DNA of 7,151 bases from assembly GCA_000183865.1 (NCBI GenBank), contig CM001047.1:2348953-2356103 (forward strand), written 5' to 3'. Positions within the stretch are counted from its first letter, which is position 1, and every line of letters starts with the position of its first letter. The notes beneath the pieces were generated by a model, which saw only the letters and a list, made by a program, of their open reading frames with translations, did not search any database and had not been told where the DNA came from. Positions 1 to 5,833 of this stretch are shown here, one piece after another. The DNA is from Listeria marthii FSL S4-120. GTDB taxonomy: Bacteria; Bacillota; Bacilli; Lactobacillales; Listeriaceae. The position numbers and the translations under genes are program-made.

Positions 1-623
1 AAAATATTTTTCATATAGCGAAATTCTTGTGGATTTAAAAGCCCTTGTCTATAGCTATCTTCAAAAATGATTTTAAGTTCGGTCGGTGTCATTTGATCCG
101 CATCAATAGTTTGCTTTACCCCAAACATCCGCGTAATTAAATTCGCCGAGTTATTTAACAGCCAATTAAGCGGAAAAGTCAGACGGTACCAATAAACAAG
201 CGGACGTGCGATAAACAGCGCTACTTTTTCCGTGCTTTGAATTGTAAAAGTTTTTGGCGCAAGTTCCCCAAGAACAACATTTAAAAAAGTAATTAAAATG
301 AATGAAACAAAAATCGAAATCGGCTTTTCAACTGATTCTGGCACTGGCAACATTAAAAATAATGGCTCCAACCAACCACGCATCGTTGCCTCACCAACCC
401 ACCCCATAGCAAGCGCGGCGAGTGTATTCCCTAACTGACAGGCAGCCAAATAATCATTCATATTAGAAGTAACTTTTTTTACATATTTCGCTCGCGGGTC
501 CTCTGAGGCTACTAGCTGGAGGACAGTAGGTTTTCGAATTGCGACAATAGCAAATTCACTTGCCACAAAAAACGCCGTCGCTGCAATTAAGAATATCACA
601 AAAAAATCATTAAAAACGTCCAT
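1..623 (-). CDS. CNNM/CorC (HlyC)-family transmembrane protein, N-terminal part (cut by window edge)
   Basis: The frame is open from an ATG at 623 to the left edge, giving 207 codons, and the C-terminus lies outside the window. The start is set by an AAGGAGG ribosome site 7 nt upstream. The visible part is the DUF21/CNNM membrane domain. A first hydrophobic helix (about residues 4-29) carries the family's Ala-Ser-Glu at 21-23. QLGNTLAALAMGWVGE follows at 63-78, a helix at about 102-119, and the GELAPK signature at 119-124. Near residues 181-205 it enters the acidic linker (LKIIFEDS, then a G-L-L motif) that normally leads into a CBS-domain pair and a CorC/HlyC domain. Full-length members have roughly 430 residues, so about half is missing here. 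Relatives such as MpfA/YhdP are linked to magnesium export or homeostasis; the old 'hemolysin' name is misleading. Metal transport by this member is inferred. It lies 35 nt after the acetyltransferase gene and has its own candidate sigma-B promoter. Confidence 0.9.
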   Translation of the reverse strand, partial: MDVFNDFFVIFLIAATAFFVASEFAIVAIRKPTVLQLVASEDPRAKYVKKVTSNMNDYLAACQLGNTLAALAMGWVGEATMRGWLEPLFLMLPVPESVEKPISIFVSFILITFLNVVLGELAPKTFTIQSTEKVALFIARPLVYWYRLTFPLNWLLNNSANLITRMFGVKQTIDADQMTPTELKIIFEDSYRQGLLNPQEFRYMKNI

Positions 624-648
624 TCTGCATCCTCCTTGTCCTCATTCT

Positions 649-671
649 ATACCCGTTTTTAGCGTTTGAAC
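649..671 (-). promoter_or_regulatory. Candidate sigma-B promoter of the CNNM-family gene
   Basis: Read on the minus strand, GTTC (671-668), 13 bases and GGGTAT (654-649) resemble the Listeria sigma-B consensus GTTT-N13-17-GGGWAT with one mismatch in the -35. Transcription would start roughly at 640-643, just ahead of the AAGGAGG site and about 20 nt before the ATG at 623. The -35 lies over the last codons of the acetyltransferase gene. The call rests on pattern match and position only. Confidence 0.5.
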
Positions 672-1102
672 CACAAGTCGGCAACTGCCTCCCCGTCGAT
701 AATTTCACCTGTTTTCTCAAAACCATATTTCGCATAAAATTTCTCCGCAACATGGTTATCTGGCTCATACGATAAACGCAGTCGCGCTGGCTTTTCTGGT
801 AAATTTTTCACCATCTCGATAATTTGCTCTAACGCATCCCCGCCGTAGCCCTTACCTTGATGCTCTTTTCCAGTCATAAAACGCACCAGCCAAAACTCGC
901 CGTCTTCCGTATCTTTTCCGTACATCGCATAACCTACGGGCGTATTGTCCGCATAAATAACAAGCGAATGATACGTTTCTTCAAAACTTGCTTCAATAAT
1001 GGAATACCAGTTTTCTGCGACAAATGTTTTTTGATGCGGATGCACTTGTAATTTCGCCGTTTCGTGAAAATTGTCTTTGGTTACTTTTTGAATTGAGACC
1101 AT
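659..1102 (-). CDS. GNAT-family N-acetyltransferase, BltD/diamine acetyltransferase-like
   Basis: This is a 147-residue single-domain acetyl-CoA-dependent acetyltransferase, expected in the cytosol and of normal length for the family. Motif A is clear: WLVRF at 71-75 on the beta strand, then the pyrophosphate-binding loop QGKGYG at 82-87. Motif B follows with N116 and the helix leading to Y123 in FYAKYGFEKTGE. The N-terminus (IQKVTKDNF) and the WLxRF...QGKG block resemble the polyamine (spermine/spermidine) acetyltransferase BltD of Bacillus subtilis. That makes a small amine a reasonable substrate guess but does not prove it. The ATG at 1102 is preceded by GGGAGGT about 7 nt away. A terminator hairpin lies only about 20 nt upstream, between this gene and the HAD gene, and I find no convincing promoter between them. 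The gene probably depends on read-through or on a start inside the HAD gene. Confidence 0.85.
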   Translation of the reverse strand: MVSIQKVTKDNFHETAKLQVHPHQKTFVAENWYSIIEASFEETYHSLVIYADNTPVGYAMYGKDTEDGEFWLVRFMTGKEHQGKGYGGDALEQIIEMVKNLPEKPARLRLSYEPDNHVAEKFYAKYGFEKTGEIIDGEAVADLWFKR

Positions 1103-1120
1103 TTCCTAACCTCCCACTTA

Positions 1121-1150
1121 TTAAAAAAAGAGCAGAAAAATTCCGCTCTT
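1121..1150 (-). terminator. Rho-independent terminator or attenuator between the HAD and GNAT genes
   Basis: On the minus strand, immediately after the HAD stop codon, AAGAGCGGAA (1150-1141) pairs with TTCTGCTCTT (1137-1128) across a TTT loop. This gives 10 pairs including one G-U, followed by a run of T (1127-1123). There is no T run on the other side, so it works only in the minus direction. It ends about 20 nt before the next start codon and so lies inside what looks like a co-oriented gene run. Confidence 0.8.
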
Positions 1151-1918
1151 CTAGTTAAATTTCCAATCTGTTAGCTTTGTTACAGCATATGTAGGCTGGA
1201 TTTCTTTTGTAAGTAGTGCTTCTTTGGAGGTAAAGCCGGTGTGGACGATTAATGTGTCCATGCCGTAGTTGATTCCCGCCATAATATCCGTTTCGTAGTT
1301 GTCGCCAACCATGATTGCTTCGTCTTTATGAACGCCGAGTTTCGCTAGTGCCTGCTCCATAATGATCGATTCAGGCTTCCCAATAAAAATTGGTGCGGTT
1401 TCTGTGGCCACGGAAACAACCGATGTAATCGAACCATTTCCCGGAAGCAAACCGCGTTCAGTTGGAATGGCTGCATCACCATTTGTCGAAATAAACATTG
1501 CGCCACCACGAACCGCAAGTGCTGCCTTCGAAAACTTCTCATAATCAACTTCTCGGTCAAGTCCCACAACAACAAACGCCGGATTACTAGAAGTTATTTC
1601 AAATCCATTATCCGTTAGTTCTTGTTTTATTCCACGTTCACCGATAACGTAAACCGATTTTTCGCGTTTTTGTTCTAACATAAATTGTACGGTTGCTTGG
1701 GAAGTCGTGAAAACATCGTCACTTACAGCTTGAATCCCCATGCCAGTTAAATGTTCTGCTACTTGCCCAGGTGTTTTTGTTGAATTGTTTGTTACAAATA
1801 AATACGGAAGTCCCGCACGTTTTAAGTTTTCGATAAAAATGATCGCCTCAGGAATAACTTCTGCCCCGCGATACATCGTGCCATCTAAATCAATTAAATA
1901 CGCTTTATAATTCTTCAA
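1151..1918 (-). CDS. yutF: HAD-superfamily IIA phosphatase, NagD/YutF-like
   Basis: This protein of 255 residues is a NagD-type (C2-cap) haloacid dehalogenase phosphatase with all four HAD motifs. Motif I is DLDGT, with nucleophile D10 and acid/base D12. Motif II is VTNNS at 42-46. The motif III lysine is K181 in GKPES. Motif IV is GDNYETD, with D206 and D211 binding magnesium. It aligns along its length with B. subtilis YutF, which has about the same size. YutF/NagD relatives dephosphorylate nucleotides and sugar phosphates, but the substrate here cannot be read from the sequence. The start is a TTG; two lie in frame, at 1924 and 1918. I chose 1918 because the product then begins MKNYKAYLIDLDGT, as YutF does (MKTYKGYL), and because the GAGGT site is about 9-10 nt away rather than about 4. 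An in-frame TGA rules out anything longer. The gene follows yutD closely and ends in a terminator. Confidence 0.9.
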   Translation of the reverse strand: MKNYKAYLIDLDGTMYRGAEVIPEAIIFIENLKRAGLPYLFVTNNSTKTPGQVAEHLTGMGIQAVSDDVFTTSQATVQFMLEQKREKSVYVIGERGIKQELTDNGFEITSSNPAFVVVGLDREVDYEKFSKAALAVRGGAMFISTNGDAAIPTERGLLPGNGSITSVVSVATETAPIFIGKPESIIMEQALAKLGVHKDEAIMVGDNYETDIMAGINYGMDTLIVHTGFTSKEALLTKEIQPTYAVTKLTDWKFN

Positions 1919-1937
1919 TTCCAAACTACCTCATTTA

Positions 1938-2213
1938 CTATTTTACTTTTTTAATAACAAAATAAGCACAACCAAAATTGCAGTATTCATAAATATATTC
2001 TTTTAACGTGCTAATCTTGTTGTCGTATGCGGCTTTGCGGTTGTCGTCTTCGAAAAAACCTTTCAGCCGAAGTTGATCGTAACCCCAGTCGCCCACTATA
2101 TAATCATATCGTCCAAGAATATCGCTAAACCGTTCGTTTAACTTTTCCTCGTCAAAAGCATCGCGATAATTGGTGATAATCTCGTAGTTTAAATCTTGAA
2201 TCGTAATCGTCAC
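1938..2213 (-). CDS. yutD: YutD family (DUF1027) protein
   Basis: A 91-residue soluble protein with no membrane segment. It is recognised as YutD by the central block GDWGYDQLRLKGFF (41-54) and the C-terminal YIYEYCNFGCAYFV block (73-86), which holds two cysteines at 78 and 82. The biochemical role of the family is unknown. The start is a GTG that overlaps the stop of the upstream yunD gene as GTGA (a 4-nt overlap). A perfect AGGAGG lies 7 nt upstream (2226-2221), inside the end of yunD. This implies co-transcription and translational coupling. The next gene, yutF, starts 13 or 19 nt after the stop. Constant company with two phosphatase-like enzymes suggests a link to nucleotide or phosphate-ester metabolism, but that is inference. 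Confidence 0.9.
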   Translation of the reverse strand: MTITIQDLNYEIITNYRDAFDEEKLNERFSDILGRYDYIVGDWGYDQLRLKGFFEDDNRKAAYDNKISTLKEYIYEYCNFGCAYFVIKKVK

Positions 2214-3598
2214 TTGTCTTCCTCCTGTCCGTACATTTTTTTAAGTTTCCATTTTAAAATATCTCGGAGTAATTCCGGTGTATATACTTCTTTTCGTTTA
2301 ATTTGCTTCACTATCGGAAAAAATGGCGCGAATACAAACGTATCATGCGTCGCAATTCGGTATTCCCGTGTTTTATCAATCGGTTTATTATCAAAAAGTG
2401 CCACTTGATTTTCCGCGTCAAAACCAGCTCGGTCCATCAAAACGGTACCAAAATACTCGCCGCGGAAGCCGAATCCTCTAAGTGGAATATCTTGCAGTTC
2501 CGCTTTTTTTCGGTAAATGCCGTCAATAAGTATCTCGAGCTCCTCGCCAGTCATCGTTAAAGCAATCGCGTTGAGCGGATGAGGTAACATTTGGTGAATA
2601 TCAAAATCCGTTACAATTCCCGCTTCAAAATCCGTCATAAAAATGCCCGCGTTCATCACAAACGTTTCCGAACCAGTCCATTCACAAACAGCCTCGTTCA
2701 AAATGTGCGCAATTTCGGAGTCATCAAACCAATTATGCGCTAACTTCCCGGGAATCGCAACTACTTTTTCAGAGAGTTCGGCGCGCCCTTTATCAAAGAA
2801 ACCTTGAATTTCACTAGCTTCATTCGGAGCAGCAGGCAAATCTTCTGTTTTAAATGTGGTTGCCGTTTTTGAGATTAGCTGATTATTGTCATCTAGCTCA
2901 ATATCAATTTGCCCGATATGTTCGCCCCATCTTCCCGCCGCAGCCAGTAACGCGTTCCCCTCCACTTTCCCAGTTTCGAGTAAATGATGCGTATGTCCGC
3001 CCAAAATTACATCAATTTCAGGAATTTCAAGAGCAATCCGTTCATCCGTCGGCAGACCAAGATGGCTGAGCAAAATGACCAAGTTCGTATCTGCTTCCAA
3101 ACCAGCCATTTGTTTTTTTATCGAGCTGATTGGTTCTTCAACACCCCAGCCCATCGCTTCATAGTATTCCCGAAATGGCGCCGTCGCACCAATAATAGCA
3201 ATTTTAATTTGATCTATTTCTTTATAAACAATCGACTTCACCCAGTCTGGCTGCTTTGTTCGTTCTTTATCCGCATAAAAATTACAGCAAACCACTGGAA
3301 ACGCCGCATGCTTATATAAATTTTCCAAATCTTCATGTGCCAAAGTCGTTCCTTCATTATTACCAAAAGTCACCGCATCATACGGCAACTGGTTGAGTAA
3401 GTCCGTATTCGCAAGCCCGTTCGTTCCTTCAGTAAGCGGATGAACCCGGTCCATAAAATCACCAATATCAAAAAAGAGCGCCGACTTATTTTCTTTCTCT
3501 GCAGTCGTCCTTTTCTCTTTTAAGAAATTAAAAATACGTGGCCAATGTTCCAAGTGACTATGAACATCATTCGTATGCCATAAAGTTAAATGTTTCAT
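2210..3598 (-). CDS. yunD: YunD-type bifunctional-UDPase/5'-nucleotidase-like metallophosphoesterase
   Basis: This 462-residue two-domain protein has an N-terminal calcineurin-like metallophosphoesterase domain (about 1-250) and a 5'-nucleotidase C-terminal domain (about 280-445). Metal ligands are visible as D11 and H13 (TNDVHSH), D47 (GDFMDR), N80 (GNNE), H179 (LLSHLG), and H202 and H204 (GGHTHH). The C-terminal domain has the usual NAG (316-318). There is no signal peptide or anchor, so it is probably cytosolic, unlike secreted UshA-type enzymes. The usual GNHE motif reads GNNE here, so the catalytic histidine is replaced. I chose the ATG at 3598. A GTG at 3610 is in frame but sits directly on the GAGGAG ribosome site, and 462 residues matches B. 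subtilis YunD as I recall it. It heads the minus-strand cluster and overlaps yutD by 4 nt. A phosphoesterase activity is likely; the substrate is unknown. Confidence 0.9.
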   Translation of the reverse strand: MKHLTLWHTNDVHSHLEHWPRIFNFLKEKRTTAEKENKSALFFDIGDFMDRVHPLTEGTNGLANTDLLNQLPYDAVTFGNNEGTTLAHEDLENLYKHAAFPVVCCNFYADKERTKQPDWVKSIVYKEIDQIKIAIIGATAPFREYYEAMGWGVEEPISSIKKQMAGLEADTNLVILLSHLGLPTDERIALEIPEIDVILGGHTHHLLETGKVEGNALLAAAGRWGEHIGQIDIELDDNNQLISKTATTFKTEDLPAAPNEASEIQGFFDKGRAELSEKVVAIPGKLAHNWFDDSEIAHILNEAVCEWTGSETFVMNAGIFMTDFEAGIVTDFDIHQMLPHPLNAIALTMTGEELEILIDGIYRKKAELQDIPLRGFGFRGEYFGTVLMDRAGFDAENQVALFDNKPIDKTREYRIATHDTFVFAPFFPIVKQIKRKEVYTPELLRDILKWKLKKMYGQEEDK

Positions 3599-3625
3599 TA
3601 ATCCATCCACTCCTCACTTATAACT

Positions 3626-3655
3626 ATTGTAGCTTAAAATAACTTTTTTTACACG
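3626..3655 (-). promoter_or_regulatory. Candidate promoter of the yunD-yutD-yutF cluster
   Basis: On the minus strand a good -10 box TACAAT (3631-3626) lies about 27 nt before the ATG at 3598, giving a leader of about 20 nt with GAGGAG. The -35 region (around 3654-3649, GTGTAA) is a poor match to TTGACA, and an A7 run lies just downstream of it. It is divergent from the permease promoter and about 40 nt from it. Confidence 0.45.
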
Positions 3656-3672
3656 CACTAGGACTGGATGAA

Positions 3673-3700
3673 TTGTTCCCTTTTCATTTTATGTTATGAT
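3673..3700 (+). promoter_or_regulatory. Promoter of the TSUP-DUF1634 operon (extended -10)
   Basis: TTGTTC (3673-3678), a 16-bp spacer and TATGAT (3695-3700) preceded by TG at 3692-3693 form a sigma-A promoter with an extended -10. The expected start is near 3706, about 28 nt before the TTG start codon. The position of this promoter argues against any protein start upstream of about 3706. Confidence 0.7.
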
Positions 3701-3733
3701 AGGATATATTGTTTTAAAAGGGATGTGATTTTT

Positions 3734-4573
3734 TTGGATATTACGCAAACAGTCGAAATTCTTCTAATCTCTGTTTTTGCAGGGGTTGTAGGCTCTTTGC
3801 TCGGTCTTGGTGGTGGAATTATCGTGACACCTGCCTTGACACTTATTTTCGGGATTGATATTCAGTATGCGATTGGTGCGAGTATTATTTCGGTTATCGC
3901 AACAAGTAGTGGCTCCGCAATTGCTTATATCAAAGACGGCATTACGAACCTACGCGTTGGTATGTTTCTCGAAATCGCCACAACAATCGGTGCAATCACC
4001 GGGGCTTTCGTCAGCGGATTGCTCTCGGCCACGGCACTCTACATCATCTTCGGACTTTTACTTCTTTATTCTGCTTTCAACATGATTAAAAAGGTCGGTA
4101 CAGAATTTCCTACCAATGTGAAACCAGACCCGCTCGCTACAAAACTAAACTTACATGATTCTTATTACGATAAATCTTTACGGCAAAATGTTGACTATCA
4201 AGTTGCAAACGTCCCGGCTGGTTTTGGTGTGATGTATGGCGCCGGAATCGCAAGTGGCTTACTTGGAATCGGTAGTGGTGCTTTTAAAGTCATGGCTCTT
4301 GACGTTTTTATGAAAATGCCGCTTAAAGTAAGTAGTGCGACGAGTAATTTAATGATGGGTGTAACCGCGGCGGCCAGTGCGACTGTTTATCTTTTCCAAG
4401 GTGACATTCAACCTGCTATTGCTGCTCCAGTTGCGATTGGCGTTCTTGTTGGCGCAACACTTGGAACACGCATCATGCAACGTTTAAAAAGCAAAGTTAT
4501 TCGGATTATTTTTATTCCCGTCATTTTATATGTTGCCTTCCAAATGATTTTAGAAGGATTGGGGTGGATTTAA
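3734..4573 (+). CDS. yunE: TSUP (TauE/SafE) family membrane permease, YunE-like
   Basis: A 279-residue polytopic protein of the sulfite/sulfonate/anion TSUP family. It shows the family's internal duplication: the first repeat begins with GSLLGLGGGIIVTPALT (20-36) and the second with SGLLGIGSGAFKVMALD (174-190) followed by SSATSNLMMG (200-209). A hydrophilic loop (about 121-160) joins the halves, and about eight membrane helices are likely. Start: the TTG at 3734 follows AAGGGATGTGAT, a near copy of the full ribosome-binding sequence. A longer frame from the ATG at 3668 begins upstream of the promoter -10 and adds a cysteine-rich tail unlike the family, so I rejected it. It is the first gene of a two-gene operon, and its TAA is followed directly by the ATG of the DUF1634 gene. 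The family exports or imports small anions, often sulfur compounds; the substrate here is unknown. Confidence 0.88.
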   Translation: MDITQTVEILLISVFAGVVGSLLGLGGGIIVTPALTLIFGIDIQYAIGASIISVIATSSGSAIAYIKDGITNLRVGMFLEIATTIGAITGAFVSGLLSATALYIIFGLLLLYSAFNMIKKVGTEFPTNVKPDPLATKLNLHDSYYDKSLRQNVDYQVANVPAGFGVMYGAGIASGLLGIGSGAFKVMALDVFMKMPLKVSSATSNLMMGVTAAASATVYLFQGDIQPAIAAPVAIGVLVGATLGTRIMQRLKSKVIRIIFIPVILYVAFQMILEGLGWI

Positions 4574-4939
4574 ATGGCAGAGAAAAAAGAAGAAATGTAC
4601 CGCGTCGAGCTAATTGTCAGCGCACTGTTACGAATCGGTGTTGTCCTCAGTGCAATCATTATCGTTTTCGGACTCGTTATGCTATTTATCACCGGCGAAA
4701 GTGGCTATCCGGGGGAAACTTACCCGACTTCACTTACGGCGATTTTCAGCGGGCTAGGAACGCTTAAACCGTATGCGATTATGATGTTTGGCCTCTTTTG
4801 CTTAATTTTAACGCCCGTCCTACGTGTCGTTGTATCGTTATTTACTTTTTTGAAAGAAAAAGATTACTTGTACGTTGGGATAACTGGGATTGTATTGATT
4901 ATTTTAGTTATCAGCTTTTTCATTGGGATAAAAGCATAA
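4574..4939 (+). CDS. DUF1634 small membrane protein
   Basis: A 121-residue protein with three predicted membrane helices, at about 13-39, 66-92 and 98-119. A charged N-terminus (MAEKKEEMYR) and a short polar loop (about 40-60) with Gly, Tyr and Pro lie around the first helix. I assign it to DUF1634, a family often encoded next to TSUP permeases; its function is unknown. Its ATG follows the permease stop codon with no intervening base, and GGGGTGG about 6 nt upstream, inside the permease gene, serves as ribosome site. The two are therefore almost certainly co-translated, and an accessory or partner-subunit role for the permease is a natural guess. The stop codon lies in the A run that leads into the downstream terminator. 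Confidence 0.82.
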   Translation: MAEKKEEMYRVELIVSALLRIGVVLSAIIIVFGLVMLFITGESGYPGETYPTSLTAIFSGLGTLKPYAIMMFGLFCLILTPVLRVVVSLFTFLKEKDYLYVGITGIVLIILVISFFIGIKA

Positions 4940-4973
4940 AAAAGATGGCGCTTCGCTGGCGCCATCTTTTTTT
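4938..4973. terminator. Bidirectional rho-independent terminator between convergent genes
   Basis: GATGGCGC (4944-4951) pairs with GCGCCATC (4959-4966) across a 7-nt loop, TTCGCTG. It is flanked by A6 (4938-4943) and T7 (4967-4973), so either strand yields a GC-rich stem followed by a U run. It closes the TSUP-DUF1634 operon on the plus strand and the DUF72 gene on the minus strand. The stop codons of both genes lie within its arms. Confidence 0.92.
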
Positions 4974-5814
4974 ATTCCGCAAATAAATCCATTTGCATCG
5001 GAGCCAAGCCTTGAAACTCGACTTGGAGTGCCTTTTGTAAATGTTTCGCATTATCAGCCGCATCCCCGCCGCTGTTATTATTAAAAATCACGACAACTTC
5101 TTTGGACAACTTTTGCAAATGTTCCACGTATTTAGCCCATTCGTTAATTTCCTCTTCATTGTAACGGTAAAGCGTGCGAACCTCGCGCCACTCAGGACTG
5201 TTAGCTTTCATCCAGCCATACTGATTTCGACCGTGAAGCCTTACTAATGTCATATCGCTATTCGTCTCGCGAAGCACAATCGGCACGCTACCCGCCCCGA
5301 CTTGCGGCTCATCGACAACTGTATGAATAAAGCCTAATTCGCGCAACAAATCCAGCGTCTTTTCGGTATTTTGCTCGTTATACCAAGAATTATGACGAAA
5401 CTCAACCGCAAGTGGCAAATCGCCCATTTTCGACGAAATATATCTTAAATAAGTCACATTTTCTTTCGTACAATTAAAATACGGCGGAAATTGAAATAAA
5501 ATCGCCTGTAGTTTCCCCGTTTCACTTATCGGCGCAATCATATCCATATAAGCCGTATACATCGCATTTTCACTATCAAAATACTGCGACCATTCCTTGT
5601 GTTTCGTCATCGCCGAAAAAGCCTTAATCACAAACCGAAAATCATCCGGAGTTTGCGCCGCCCAGTTCGCTGTTGTTCGCGGAGAAGGAATTGCATAAAA
5701 ACTCGTATCAACCTCCACCACAGGAAAATGTGCCGCATAATCAGCCAAAGTTAATTTTTTCGTTTGCAACAAAGAATCATGATCACTCCACCCAGTTAAC
5801 CCGATTGTAACCAT
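4972..5814 (-). CDS. yunF: DUF72 family TIM-barrel protein, YunF-like
   Basis: A 280-residue soluble protein of the DUF72 (YecE/YunF) family, which adopts a TIM-barrel fold and has no settled biochemical function. The family blocks appear in order: IGLTGWSDH (4-12), VEVDTSFYAIP (33-43), FVIKAF (61-66), ILFQFPPYF (105-113), AVEFRHNSWY (136-145), VRLHGRN (191-197) and VIFNNNSGGDAADNA (242-256). The length is normal. The start is the ATG at 5814, preceded by GAGGGTGG about 6 nt away; a TTG one codon earlier (5817) is the weaker choice. It seems to be a single-gene transcript: the DUF5713 terminator lies upstream, its own TATAAT box at 5856, and a shared hairpin at its end. The extreme C-terminus contains QMDLF (274-278), which resembles the pentapeptide used to bind the DNA polymerase sliding clamp. 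Its position outside the barrel makes it accessible. Confidence 0.88.
   Translation of the reverse strand: MVTIGLTGWSDHDSLLQTKKLTLADYAAHFPVVEVDTSFYAIPSPRTTANWAAQTPDDFRFVIKAFSAMTKHKEWSQYFDSENAMYTAYMDMIAPISETGKLQAILFQFPPYFNCTKENVTYLRYISSKMGDLPLAVEFRHNSWYNEQNTEKTLDLLRELGFIHTVVDEPQVGAGSVPIVLRETNSDMTLVRLHGRNQYGWMKANSPEWREVRTLYRYNEEEINEWAKYVEHLQKLSKEVVVIFNNNSGGDAADNAKHLQKALQVEFQGLAPMQMDLFAE
4981..4995 (-). other. Sequence coding a QMDLF (sliding-clamp-like) C-terminal motif of the DUF72 protein
   Basis: Codons 274-278 of the DUF72 gene read Gln-Met-Asp-Leu-Phe, followed only by Ala-Glu and the stop. The bacterial beta-clamp binding consensus is QL(S/D)LF, so this matches at four of five places, with Met for Leu. 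C-terminal placement is typical of real clamp-binding motifs. A short motif can arise by chance, so this is a candidate only. Confidence 0.4.
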
Positions 5815-5833
5815 CAACCGCCACCCTCTCTAT

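Noticed and set aside
2984..3319. A 111-codon open frame on the plus strand inside yunD
   Set aside because: It lies antisense to a well-supported enzyme, resembles no family I know, and has a composition typical of a reverse-strand shadow.
3599..3610. GTG at 3610 as the start of the yunD gene
   Set aside because: It lies directly on the GAGGAG ribosome site with no spacing. The ATG at 3598 gives the family length and the usual N-terminus.
3668..3733. A longer N-terminus for the TSUP permease from an ATG at 3668
   Set aside because: It begins upstream of the -10 box at 3695-3700, has no ribosome site and adds a Cys-rich tail foreign to the family. TTG at 3734 has an excellent ribosome site.
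4798..4986. A plus-strand open frame crossing the DUF1634 gene end and the terminator
   Set aside because: It is an alternative frame of the DUF1634 gene running through the terminator hairpin, with no ribosome site.
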